64,000 bases of DNA from Selaginella tamariscina (lineage: Eukaryota > Streptophyta > Lycopodiopsida > Selaginellales > Selaginellaceae): positions 654,330 to 718,329 of the forward strand of contig PUQB01000058.1 in the NCBI GenBank assembly GCA_003024785.1. The letters are read 5' to 3'. Positions 13,601-25,362 of the stretch are shown here, piece after piece; the stretch's first letter is position 1; every line of letters starts with the position of its first letter. The position numbers were made by a program, and so were the translations under genes. The notes under the pieces are model-generated. The model searched no databases. It saw nothing but the letters and a program-made list of their open reading frames with translations, and was not told where the DNA came from.

Positions 13601-13749
13601 AGTGTGTGGCAAGAGAGAGATGTTAATGAAGAAAGGTTGTTTGCCCACCCGCAATTACAGTGAACTTGTTAATCCTTCCGATGGGGAGCGATTAGGACAT
13701 GTCCAATTAACTCATACTAAATGGGATTTCTCCATAGACATGGAGTAAG

Positions 13750-15804
13750 TGTTGAAGGAGTTGGGCTTATGGGCTTATGCACAGATTTTAAGGAGAGCCC
13801 CATGATGAGCAATGTTTTACATTGGTGATGCTAATGGAGAAGGTAGATAAGCCAGAGGTGGGATTCATGGCTTACACGGAAGAGAAGAAGCTCCTTTTCA
13901 TAAAGAAGCTAGTGGAGAAGGTTTTTTAGCTCCCATGATTGGAAGGTGAGGTCGATAAGGCACACCTCATGGAGTACTTAAAAGAAGGAAAACAATACGT
14001 GTGTAAGGTAGGATTGAAGCTTTCTGATCTTGTGGAGGAGACGCATTTGGTGGTGAACTTCACCATCAACGTGTTTGAGTTTCGCACATCCCATATTACT
14101 GCATCGAATCTGGTCATGTCTTTATATGACGAATTAAAGGAGAAGAGGCATGTAGGAGTGGCTAAATACCTACTGAAGAGGCTGAGGGAGCACCTTTGCA
14201 CAATGTAGGAATTGGAGAAGAGAGGGGAGCCCTCGTCGATGATGGCGTTCACATGGGTGCAGGTGATCACAGACTATGTGCACCAATATGGAGAGCCGGC
14301 AAGGCCGAAGATAGTGGCTTGTATGAAGCAGGTGCAAAAGGAAACGGAGCCGTTTCAAAAGAGGTAGACGAAGCATAAAGGGTCAGAAATGGAAGGAAAA
14401 GAATCAAGTAGTGACCTACAGGGAGAGGAGGAGAAACAGGTGGAGAAGACTCACAAGAAGAAGACGTCAAAGGTGGAGAGGCCGGTGTTAGTGAAGAGAA
14501 CCATGAGGTCTGGTGGAAAAGGTGTGAAGCCGAAGTCCGGAGCTCAGGATAACTCTGAACAGAAGTTGGTGGTTGACCTTGAGTATGAGGAAGATGCACA
14601 TTCAAGAGGCATAATGCAGGAAGAGGAACCACCATTGGAACAAGGAGAGAAAGACAAACCTGTGGAGGAGCAACAACAGGAAGATGAGTCAAATGAAGCA
14701 GAAAATGAGCGCAAGATGAAGGCAAGACAGGAGAGTGGTGGAAAACTTAAGTTGGAATCTCAACCGCAGGTGGCAATGGAATAGGAGATCATCCTAGAGC
14801 CGTTATGTGAGGGGCATCTGATGATGATAGTTCCGTTAGAGACAATGGACCTTATGAGGAGAAGATATGTGATAAGGGTAAGGCAACAGTGGATGAATGG
14901 ACAAATGAGTTAGAGGGAAAGCAGAATGTACCCAAATCATCTTCAGATATTTTATTTCCAGCAATTACGCCCACAACGGTGGATATAACTGATGATGTAG
15001 TTGTGGGAATTGCAAGTGAGGTTGAAGAGATGGTGCGGGGAATGAAGTTTCTGAGACACCAATTCAACCTGCCACCTTTCTAGTCATCACCACAATCGCA
15101 AGTAGGTACGTATGGCAGGGGTATGTATCTGGGTAATGGGTCACAGAGCATGCCAATCCTTGATTTTTGCTTGGACAAGGAGGATCTGCGTCAACAGCAG
15201 TAGGAGAGTAGTGCACAGGCATAGCGCCAGAGAGCATTCACATGGAAGGACGTACAGACCATAGATACCCAAATGCAGTTTGCACATATTCTGGCACAGT
15301 TACAATATGAGATGGTAGAATAGGTGGTTGGAGGTGGGAATGAGATGTAGCGAGCCTTTTTAGCCATATGGTCAATACAGGGTATATAGTCAAGGATAGA
15401 GCGGATATCTAGCGACTGATTGTTCAAGTAGTGGAGAGTGTTATGGTGCCCAAGATGATTGCCATTCAGGGGATGATGAACAAGGTGTTCAACGACTAGC
15501 CAAACAGAGGACCCCGAGTTCGGTGGTAGAGCTCAAGCCTTCGTAGATAGTGTAGGAGCCAGTGACCTTATTTCAGAGGCTGGTACGAGCAAGCCAGCAG
15601 ATCACTATTATTCTGTTGGTGGTTGTGGATGAGTTCTAGCGTCTCAAAGAGGAGAATGAGCAACTTAGGAAGGAGATGTAGGCTTTTCGTCTTTAGGTTA
15701 CAATGATGCAGCAGGAACTTGACAAGGAGAAAGCTGAGTTCCAAAAGTATAAGGACCAGGAGGAGGTGGAGTATCAGGAGGATGCTCAGAATGTGTTGCT
15801 ATGA
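13750..15804 (+). pseudogene. Extra post-integrase coding region of element C, unknown function
   Basis: About 2 kb between integrase and the 3' LTR keeps coding character on the plus strand, in pieces: 13870-14208, 14209-14370, 14389-14784, 14810-15083 and 15580-15804. The first piece is hydrophobic/basic (LVVNFTINVFEF, AKYLLKRLREHL). The middle is highly charged (Lys/Glu-rich, with EEKQVEKTHKKKTSK and EEPPLEQGEKDKPVEEQQQE). The end looks like a coiled coil (QEELDKEKAEFQKYKDQEE). I see no transmembrane pair or signal peptide to support an env-like protein. Third ORFs at this position are known in some plant gypsy lineages, but I do not recognise this one. Confidence 0.45.
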
Positions 15805-15833
15805 GGACACAACAATGAATAAAGAGGGGACAG

Positions 15834-16259
15834 TGTTAAAGGTAAAATATTAGGAGCATAGGACATCCTATTGTGGAAAGAAAAAGGGTAAGAGGGTCCG
15901 TAAGAAGTATGGAAGGAAAGACTATGAATGAAGAAAATCCTTACCGAGAGGAAAAGGGGAGTAAGGAAAAGGAAAAGAAAGTCTCGGAAGGAAAAAAATG
16001 ACGTGGTGAGAGAAAGAGTAGTTAGGGGTAGTTAGGGCAAAGGAGAAAGGGTCTCCACAAGAAGTTCCAACAGGAGAAATGATCTCCACCCTTTGTTCTT
16101 ATGTATTCATGTTAGAAATGAAGGTGCATATTATAAGATCTTATGTGTGTGATATGTGAGAAGGTGATTTGATATATATACATATTGAGAGTTAATATAA
16201 AAAAAGTGTATAGCCTTTCTTGATGGTTGAGAGAAAGAAAATTATTTTCTTGTTTAACA
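15834..16259 (+). repeat. 3' LTR of element C
   Basis: Starts TGTTAAAGG directly after the purine-rich AAAGAGGGGACAG and ends TTTAACA at 16259. The right two thirds align with the LTR at 8150-8614. At 426 bp it is a short LTR. Confidence 0.75.
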
Positions 16260-16267
16260 AGAAGTAT

Positions 16268-19200
16268 CATGACCTCTTGTTTGATCCTATTGACTAGAAG
16301 AATACTTTCATAGTGCATTCCTGGAGCTAAAACTCGCAAATCTGCTTCATCTACTTCTTGCCTCCCATTTAAAAGTGATGCTCGAAAATACTTTGCTGAG
16401 AAAAATACCTTGGTACTAGACATAGTCTATGCAGCCACAATATACTTCATGTGGGCTATCCATTCCTCCATTCCTCCATACCTGGGTTGTATGCCATTTT
16501 GGTCTTTCATCTTAATGAACAATATGGTATCAAAAAGCTTTAATTTGACAACTCTAGAGAGAGTTACCTCCACTAGTTTATTGTTCATTGGAATGCGGTT
16601 CAACATTGCAAAGAATCTTTTATGCCCATAACACCAAAGAGTCATGTGGTGTAAATGCCCAATTCTGAACATGTGATTCACAATATGTTTCCCTTTGTGA
16701 AATGCTTCCACATATTTCACATATCATAATTGGCATAACAATAGAGTTCTTTGCCTTGTCTCCTCAGACTACATGTGAGTTCTACTATAGTCATAAAGAA
16801 TCCTAGTAATGTCCCTCATCAACTCCACGAGCTCCATTAAGTGCTAGGGAACTAAACCTGTTATGCAATCCTCACTGTAAATTTACGCAAAAATCTAATG
16901 CTCGTATGCTTCCAGTTACCATATCACTGAAATGGATTATCAGGATATCTCCAACCTTCTAAATAAGAGCTGCGACACTTCTTCACTTCTTGCATCCTCA
17001 ATAGCAATGCATCCTTGTCTCTTGCCTAGTTCTGAATATGTTTGATTATAGCAGCAGTTGTCTTCTTCACCACACCTAAAGCTAACAAATGCATAACATC
17101 AATCGTTGTGTCCTTCAAAATGTCAAATGCTTGGCTATCATACAGTTACAAAAGCAAAGATGCTCCTCGCACTCTTGTCCTTTCTCCTAATTGAATAACT
17201 TGTAAGTTCTCCAACAAATAATTGATTGTCTTCTCAATCAGACACCCACACTTATCTACCTCTAAGAATCTTGGTATACTCCCCCATGTCTACATGTTTA
17301 TAAGGGATGATGCCTCCTATTTATGCATAAAAAAAGCCCATTAGTATATTCTTTAAATAGGTTATAACATGTTGTTTGAATTACCTTTGGATAACTTTGT
17401 GATTTCACATTAAGTGTCAGAGTTTTAACCCAAAGGGCCAACACGTGGAAACACGTGGCTGCCAAGTGGCCATTCAGCATCATCACCCTGTGTGAGCAAC
17501 GCTAAGTCTTCTAAGATAGCCTTAAGAGTTTAACTCAGAGGCCTAATTAGGCAAAAGACTTAGAGTCCTACCCTAAATCCCCTAGAATGACCATCTCCTG
17601 AACCCTAAAGGATAACCCGAGTAGACTTTAGGATCATGTCCCAGTAGACCTAGACAAGCTCATGCCCTAACCCCACAAAAGAGACGTGTTTCACACATAC
17701 CCCCATGACAAAGCTAAGGCATCGTCACTTACCCCTTAAGGAATCACCCTCATCCGAGAGTACAACCCCTTTAGGGCGATAAGGGGTGCCCTGAACCACG
17801 ACTAACCCCTAAGGGTTTGAGTGGCCAAGTCATACCCTAGACCTAGGGCTAGTACTTAGTGAGGAAATGAGTGTAGGCCATAGACGGACACGAGTGTTCT
17901 GCTAAGCAAACTCCCTAAAGCTAGGTTTAGATAACCCTAAGTACATGACCTTGCGAGTGCCTCATGAAAGGGCTCCTACTAACAAGCTTAGGTTATTCAA
18001 CCCTTGGATTCCAAGGAAAACACTCTCCTAGCCAAGTGTGCCAAAGCACACTCAATTATGAGACCTAAACTCCCTTGAGCAGATGCCCAAGGCTTAGCAC
18101 CCTAGTGCAAGCACAAGCATGCATGTTTGCTAGAGTATCCAACCTCTTGGCGACAAACCCAAGATACAACCCCAAAGGGCATGCCTCGGGCATTGTATCG
18201 CATGACGTCTAGCCCAGTGTTACATCTCCATGTGACACTGCCTTCCACGATGTGGGCTATCATGCCATAGCCCTTAGATTCAAGAGTTGCACCAAGTGCC
18301 ACAAACGTGGCTCCCAAATGCCAACTCTAGAACCCCACAATGAACCCTTAGGAACTAGGTAACGTGAACCTATCAAACAAGATCCCACGCCCATAGTTGG
18401 ACAAAGACACGGCTTGGCCGTGAGTGTTACACCTAGCTTGATGTGGAGGAGGAGGCTGGAGACAAGCCTCAACCTCTGCCTCTTGGAACGTGCATTTCGA
18501 CAAGACCTCCCAGGCATGAATTCCCCAACGTTAAGGGTAAGCTACCCCGAAGGTGGGACATATCCCTGTCATCTGGAAGTTAGGGCGGCATAACATAGGG
18601 TTGTACCTTAACGACATAAGCTGAAGCTTGCATCGGCAGAAGAGCAACGAACTCAGTCATGAACATAAGAGCTCTCCTACTTATACTCTACCTTATTTAT
18701 GTGATGGAGCCCCCCCCCTTTTCCTTTAACTAGCCCCTTATTAAGTTAATGAGAAAGTGTTTAACTTAGCCTGACTCTAACCCTAAAACCCTACCCAAGG
18801 GGTGGGGTTTTTTAGGGCGTGGGTTAGGGCAACCTTAGGGGTGTTCCTAACCCTACTAAACACGCCAAACTCATCTACCAATCAGCCTAACTGGGACGTC
18901 AAAATTAGGAGTGGGTTTTTAGAAGGTAAGTTCTAGCTTCGCTTACAGTTCCCTGCAAATACTTAATGACACCTGGCCGGACCATCACCAGATACCCAAG
19001 TGCACTAAGGGGCCTGTTTCCTACTACATCTAGGGTCAATCAACATAGTACAGTAGATAATAACAATCAACGTCCAAAATAAAGGATCAAGTCATAGTAC
19101 AAACTATGACACTAAGCAACGTGATCACCTATAATTGCCAGTAACAACACACATTGAGTGAATTACCTGTCAAATACACGATCCTTTGCCTTGAAGTCAA

Positions 19201-20700
19201 TGCCATAATGGACTAGAACACCATACACATGTAGGTCACTAATCTCTTATATACCCTGACTGCAAAAATGGATCTAGTGCATCCCTTGCCTTTGGAATGT
19301 TGTCCCTTGTTATGTAAGCAACTAGAAATATGAAATCTCGTACTTGAGACAAGCACGTTGTAAGCTTGCAAGGATCGAGTCTTGGTGGTTGTGAAAGTGA
19401 AACCATCAGTGTGGATTAAAATGCCCAAGTGTCTTAGATCTCCAGCTTCAAACTTAAGTACATAAACAAACTTGTGAAGCATGTACATGTTAGGACTTCA
19501 TCACCATTGGTGTCCTTTTCTCCCATTGCTTCAAGAGATTGAAAATGCATCAAACTTGATCCACTTGTCTCTATGATAGATTTCTTTGGTTTCCTGCATG
19601 GAAAATAAAATTCAAAGTTAATAAATGTGTATATACATCAACAAATATATTACCTTTGGTGGCCAATCTCCCATAGCTTCATGCCTCAATTTATCTCAAT
19701 AGTGTTCCAAGTAAGACCAACAGATGGTAGGACAAGATACAAGCAGCTTCAAGTTGTGTCAAAGTGGACTATGTAACCAAGTTACTGCATTCTTGTGACT
19801 AAGTGTGTAACCATTAGCTCCACAAGATGAAGAATTGGATCTCAAAATCTCCTCTCCATTGTCAGGAACCAATCGATATAACCAGGGGGGAAAATGCATG
19901 TGTTTCTCGTCATGGTAGCATATAGCATGTATGTTGAGTATTGGTGTGCAAAAACCTCCTCAAGGACTTAGCTAATACAGAAACTTTTACCCCATTTACC
20001 AGGCACGACCATTCTCCACAACATACTGCTAGTGAGTCTTTCTCATGAAACATCAAATGCAACAACTCGTCTTGCATGCTTTTGGAACATGAATGCATTT
20101 GAAATAAAGAGAATAACTCCACACATTTGAGTAGAATTGCATCGTCTCTACTCTATTGTGGCATGGTGTTTACAACAGTTGTAAAGCCAAAAGGAGGACT
20201 TGCACTTCATTGTTTACTGCATCCTCTCTTTCATGTTCTTCATCATTTCCGTGTGGAATCTATTCATCCATGCTTACATCCATCTGAATAGGTTGAGATT
20301 CTTGACCCCTTGCACATGAAGCTTGCTCTCCATCATTAGTTGGAGCATTCATTGGCTTGTCTCTCCTTGATGTCAATGCACAAACAACAAACTAGTGTTT
20401 CCAATAACCAAATTTACACCATCTACCTCTTGCGATAGACACAAAAAACACTTGCAAATGTAGATTATTACCTTTGTGATTCATCTTTGGGTTTGCTATT
20501 GTTGGTGAGCCCTTTTCTCATGTTCTGTGTGATATTTAGCTGTAGACTATGGTACCAACCGCCCCCAGGTTCTACAGCCCAACACATTCAACATTCACAG
20601 AGCATTTGTTGTTTTGGTTGAGAAACCCTAACTCTATACCCTAAAATAGAGGAAAACTCACCCTAAAACAAAGTAACCCTAGATTTCTCAAGCAAACCCT
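16268..20700 (-). pseudogene. Transposase remnant of DNA transposon D (CACTA/Plavaka-like), split by a solo LTR
   Basis: Minus-strand coding-like pieces from about 20130 down to 16268. Recognisable segments: TDGFTFTTTKTRSLQAYN (near 19400), LVHYGIDF and CVLLLAIIGDH (19120-19240), then solo LTR B1, then CEITKLSKG (about 17380-17410), TTIDVMHLLALGVVKKTTA (near 17080), LLRMQEVKKC...EGWRYPDNPF, GNWKHTSIRFLRKFTV, and the C-terminal part 16268-16720 (RFFAMLNRIPMN, KLKLFDTILF, YGGMEEWIAHMKYI, FFSAKYFRASLL, EVDEADLRVLAPG). The same order occurs in transposon E (DGFQAARTKQRSSGAMN, VEVHYAI, RVLLLVISGDH). DVMHLL..GV and the overall order resemble tnp2-type transposases of CACTA/Plavaka elements. Many stops; dead. 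Family assignment is inference. Confidence 0.5.
17415..19111 (-). mobile_element. Solo LTR of chromovirus B family (B1)
   Basis: 1697 bp from TGTCAGAG to CTATGACA. Related to but clearly longer than the A-type LTR; same family as 29364-30837, 42940-44868 and 55452-56885. Near-perfect 5-bp target duplication: TTAAG at 17410-17414 and CTAAG at 19112-19116. Contains the poly-C tract (near 18710-18718) next to a TTATTTATGTG TATA-like motif and telomere-like CCCTAA runs (18776-18860). It splits transposase D. Confidence 0.88.
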
Positions 20701-23700
20701 AGCTATGGCGAAAGCAAGGGTTCATATGTTCTTTCATGAACAATTCGGAGCAGCTTCATGATAACAACAACATTTCCACTAATTTTTCATGGGTTGAGTG
20801 CAAATGTTATAGATATAGTGATTCTATTAATCAATCAATGAGTGTCTATTGTAATTATTTGAATGATACGGGCCATTGTGATGCTCGCTATGGCAATAGT
20901 AGCAATGAAGAAGGCGCACGGGATGTAGCCAAATTTGGTCATGTGCGTGATGGTGGTAAGGGGGCCAACAAGGTCACATGGTTATGAAGTAGCTCCATGA
21001 AGGCTCTTGACGATGGCATAGGTGAAGAAATGGGGCCCTGAGGAATTGTTGAAGTATTTGAAGGGTATATATGCTCCGTTGAAGTCTCTATAGGCAACTA
21101 TTGAGATCATGAGCACTTCATTCTTGACTCTATTACTTGATCAACTAATACATACAAGAGTTCCAATCGGTGTCACATCATTACTCATAGAGGCAGCTAC
21201 TAGCATTCTCAAGGGACACTCGGGAGAAGTATCAAAAGGCTTTTAAGTCATGCGACAAACATCACAAATGATTGAAGCTTCAAACAACATAGCAAATTTG
21301 AAGAAGTGTGGAAGGATATGCTCAAATGTTGATCTATATTTCTCATTGTTGGGACTAGCATAATTGACTATGTTGCAAGTTATGCAGCCTTGAAAGAGTA
21401 TGGATATGAGTCCGAAGCTGCAATTCTAGTTGAGAACATTTAGGTGATTCATAATGCCGTGATCAAGAGGTTTTATGTGTACTTAAAAACCAATTTTACT
21501 AGAAGTGTAAGTTTGCATACACACAAACAACAACATTTACATGTGTACATACAATAAGTTTATGTATTTTGACTCTTTTATTTTGCAAGGGATGCAATAT
21601 GCTTTCCTGAGAATTGTTGTCTAAGGGTCCAATGAAGCCAATAGTAATGTCTCGCTCTAATGCAATGCATCCAATATTAGAGTACTGGGTTTCGAAGTAC
21701 ATTTGTTACTATTTGCATGGGAAACGTAATCGTTTGAAGAATGCTTGGAGACCCAAAGGTTGTTTCTATTGTTTTCTATACATGTGTGTGTGTATGTGTA
21801 GTTAAGAGTGGGAGCAAAACACATTCTGAGTACTAGTAACATGATTTTGTGATTATAGTTGTAGGGCATACATATTTAAACAAACAGAGGTGGTAATTTC
21901 AGCATTTGACTATGAAATATCAACAATGGTTGTGACATTTCTTCAAAAGGTATTTCAAGCAAGAATGACACAAGAACATTTTTGGGCACATGAGTTTATT
22001 ATGGGGACTTCCATAATACAGTCATTTTGTACAAGTTTTAGAATTAATTTACTAACGTTAGAGCTTAGAGAGATCATTGGAATAGATGGACACTTACATG
22101 TTCCATTAACATCTAGGACAATGGAGTCATTAGAAGTTGGGGTATGTGCTAAAAAGCACTTGCACACAATACTAATCTTTACATTAATGCAAGAAATTGT
22201 ACAATGGCCTTAGTGTTTGACCACTAATGAAGATGATCAAATGATTTTTAGTGAAAGAGAATGAAGGAAACACCTAGCTCCCCTACATCCATACCAAATC
22301 AACAAAGGAAGGTTAACATTCCTCTTGTGTGTGTGTAGGCCATGTGTGTTAGAGTGTGATAGGGCATGTGGGATGATGTTTGTTATATGAGACGTCTAAC
22401 ATCTTTGTGAATGGTGTCAAAGGTCATCCACCAATGTGCCGGTTAAAGAGAAGCAACCAATTATCAAAAATCAACATGCCACATACACACATGTATTGCT
22501 AAAGAAGGTTTACATTTATTGTCTTTCTTTGTGTGTTTGTTAATGTGCTTTTTGTGTCTGTGAGTGCTTTTCATGTGGTACCAATTAGTGACAGTTATAA
22601 TTGGTTTCAAGAGTCGTTTGAATTCCACCTCACAAACAGGACTAATGTACATATGAAGTAGGAACTTCTTCTCTAGTTGATGACATACTTACAATGTATC
22701 AACAAAAGAGTTTGAATGATAACACTCACTGCATGTCTTCACTTAGGCGATGAGGCACAAAATGTTCTTAGCATAAAAGTTCTCATACATACTAATGTCA
22801 TCTTTACAGTACACATAATAATAGCATGCAGAAAGGACAGAATGTGATACTACTTGATAGAAGTAGCAATCCTATTGGTGAAAGTATTATACACATCACA
22901 GAACCGGTTGCTATGATTCACAATTGAGAGGTTGAAAATGATGACATTAGACTAGAAGTGATGTCATTTTACAAAGGATTTTAGGATTTTAGGATTCCAT
23001 ATATCACATATCCAAATTGTAGCACATTTGGAGATGTAATGAAGTTCTATGGCACGATGTTGCGTTGGACTCAAGACATGGTGACATTGTAAGACCAATT
23101 GTATCATAATGCAGGTAGACGTGTTTTACCTATTTTTTCACAATATATGTATATGTATGCACTGTAAATTGTGAGTGTACAAGCAATATTATTGTTGTAC
23201 ACATGTTTTGACATATATATGTTTTCTTTAGGAAGACAATGACTAGCAATGAGGAGAAGAATGAACCAGTGAAAGAACCTACAAAGGAACTAGAGGTGAG
23301 GATGGGAGAAGTACCATATAGGCATGTGCAAACCCACTTAAAGAACTTGTCATGGAACCAGAGAAGAGGATGGAAGTAGAACCACATTAAGAACCTACAA
23401 CGAAACCAGAGAAAAGGATCAAAGTAAAACTACATGAAGAACCTACCACGTAACTAGAGAAGAGTATGGAAGTAAAACAAGAAGAGAGGAATGTTGCAGA
23501 TCCACATGCCATTGAAGTAGATGAGGTACTAGAATAACTTGCAGATCCCAAAGATGGGGAAGATGAAGAAAATGGGGAAAATGAGGACGATGAGGACAAT
23601 GAGTTTGCACTTCCCTTTGGACGATGAGGACAATGAGTTTGCACTTCCCTTTGGATGGTGAGCAAAGCTAAAGCAATTGAAGTCGGAAAACTTGGAGTTG

Positions 23701-23900
23701 TTTATGAAAACTCAATGTCCATCATAGCCATAATTATGGATGCCATTCTTAAAAGCTTTTGCAAGCACATGAACAAACCAGATTGTTCTTTCTTTCCCAA
23801 GTTAGGTAAAAAGATTAAAGGTAGAGAGCTTTTAAGTTGAAGATAGTAGGATGCTTATTAGAGAGGCGTGATGGGATAAAGAGACTTGGGTATTAAAAGA
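20701..23900 (+). other. Decayed, possibly coding region next to transposase D
   Basis: No frame exceeds about 110 codons. Plus-strand pieces at 20736-20987, 21614-21805, 21890-22213 and an acidic Glu/Lys/Pro-rich stretch at 23230-23665 are compatible with an old gene oriented away from transposase D. That would mirror the layout of transposon E. I cannot recognise any domain. A 34-bp direct tandem duplication (GATGAGGACAATGAGTTTGC and the following bases) lies at about 23588-23655 in the acidic part. Confidence 0.25.
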
Positions 23901-24690
23901 TGTAATAATGCAAAAAAAATGAATGTTGATATGTTTGTCCATAGACAAAATATAAAATATATAAAAGACATACATTGTTAGACATAGTTTTAAATTACAT
24001 AAGTAACACATTGAAATACACATTAAGGTCACAACAAAATACTAAAAATCTACTTAAGATCATTTCTGGCGTATCAATAGCAAAAATGTCCCATAGGTGT
24101 CATGTTGGTAACTGGGTTTTCTTGTTATTGTGTTGTTGTTGTCTGCCATTATCGTCTTCTTCTATATCTAACTTCCATTGTTCCAGTTGCACTGTCGTAC
24201 ACACCTTCAAATGTTCTTTCTGTTTCTCCACTTCTTTTTCCTTCAATTTTCTTCAGGTCTCTAATACTGCTTGTCATCACAAATATCGCTCTTCACATTC
24301 TTGTTGTTGTCATTGCCTTATGTCCTTATATCCCTGATGCTTGGTAAGAATATGTCGATAGTGATCCATTCATTTACTGCTTGATGCTCCTGACCCATTC
24401 TCATGATGTCTCTATTGGGCGTTTTCCTGCCTTACTCTTTTCTCGAGGTATGTGGACCGTTGCAAATATGCCCCCCGAGTCCTGAAAGCCTTGAATTTTT
24501 TCTTATGTCATAATTTTTTTTCAAACTTTAGCACTTCCTTGAGTATTTGCTTATTCATTCTGGTACATCCTACATACAATTGTTAATTATCCACTAATAC
24601 AACCATCCTATGTGGTTGTTATAATGTTAACTTAAAATTTTCCAATAGTAAAAATGTGAATGTGGTTACCACTGTCAACTCACTCATAAT
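23901..24690. other. No recognisable feature
   Basis: AT-rich sequence without credible coding signal. Short frames near 23975-24347 are Cys/Ser-rich low-complexity translations and look accidental. Confidence 0.4.
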
Positions 24691-24698
24691 ATGGGTAA

Positions 24699-25031
24699 GC
24701 ATACATGTATATGTATTTCATGACTTCTATACACATTCAAGATACTCATTCAATTCAGAAACTTTACACATTTAAGCATACATGTATCTTAAATAGATAA
24801 GTCCGCATTGTATATATTTAGTATAACTTACAAACGTTTAATACGATGTACGTTTTATAAGTAATTTTAAGTAATTCACAAATCTCTCCAACAAATGGCC
24901 GGGGCTCACAAGATTGTGGTGTTTACATGTAGAATCAACACATGAATCCTAAAAATTAGAATACATGTATATGTGTTTCAGGACGTTTATACACATTTAA
25001 GATACTAATTCAATTCAGAAACTTTATACAT
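24699..25031. repeat. Direct repeats flanking an inverted TIM50 piece
   Basis: Two direct repeats of about 73 bp (24699-24771 and 24957-25031; both contain ATACATGTATATGT and ATTCAATTCAGAAACTTTA) flank a segment. Its part 24880-24930 is the reverse complement of TIM50 copy 1 at about 2090-2150. On the plus strand it reads LQQMAGAHKIVVFT. Confidence 0.75.
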
Positions 25032-25300
25032 CCACTCTCGGCCTCTTGGCCATCTGAGCAAGCGGAATAACCATGCAAGAGAAACTAAGGTCTTGTCCAT
25101 GCCTAGGACAACTGTGGGTTTACCTATGTGTTCTTAGGATTGGGGCGGCAGCAGGATCGGAATACCTTGTGTGCTTTTTCTTCTTCTGTAGTCATTGTGC
25201 AGCCGCAACGAAATCCCAGTGTGGAGTGCTGCTCACTTCTTCTTCACCGTCGCGATCCTCCGCACGTTCCTCCGCTTGCGGTTCATCTTCTTTCTACCTT
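25025..25300 (-). pseudogene. TIM50-like NIF domain remnant, copy 3 (N-terminal part)
   Basis: Holds the region 5' to that kept in copy 2. Pieces: acidic/Arg-rich start, SSTPHWDFVAAAQ, TVVLGMDKTLV (equivalent of the DxD loop, first Asp replaced by Gly), and MVIPLAQMAKRPRVD in another frame. Homology stops at about 25030, exactly where the inverted piece (24880-24930) would continue it. The missing first catalytic-type Asp and the frame change mark it as dead. Confidence 0.6.
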
Positions 25301-25362
25301 TAACCTAACACACAAAAATATATATATATCCTCACTTCCGTGAAAAAAGGAGAATGAAACAC

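Larger units (their letters stand above)
8150..16259 (+). mobile_element. Degenerate Ty3/gypsy LTR retrotransposon (element C)
   Basis: Partial 5' LTR at about 8150-8614, primer-site-like TTTGGCGACCACGGAGG from 8615, and decayed gag with two CCHC-type knuckles (CQICGKEGH near 9840; CYTCGETRHLFREC near 10288). Pol follows as remnants: RNase H 10840-11430, integrase 12400-13600. An additional coding-like region lies at 13750-15804. A polypurine tract (AAAGAGGGGACA, about 15821-15832) precedes the 3' LTR 15834-16259. Both LTRs end in TTTAACA. Stops and frameshifts are frequent in every domain and the reverse transcriptase core is essentially missing, so it cannot be autonomous. A chromovirus solo LTR interrupts it at 11444-12381. 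Confidence 0.8.

Noticed and set aside
13750..15804. Envelope-like gene in element C
   Set aside because: No signal peptide, no transmembrane segment near the end and no cleavage-like site; composition is charged and coiled-coil instead.
23387..23665. Ser-rich 92-codon minus-strand frame
   Set aside because: Low-complexity complement of an acidic plus-strand repeat; no domain and includes a tandem duplication.
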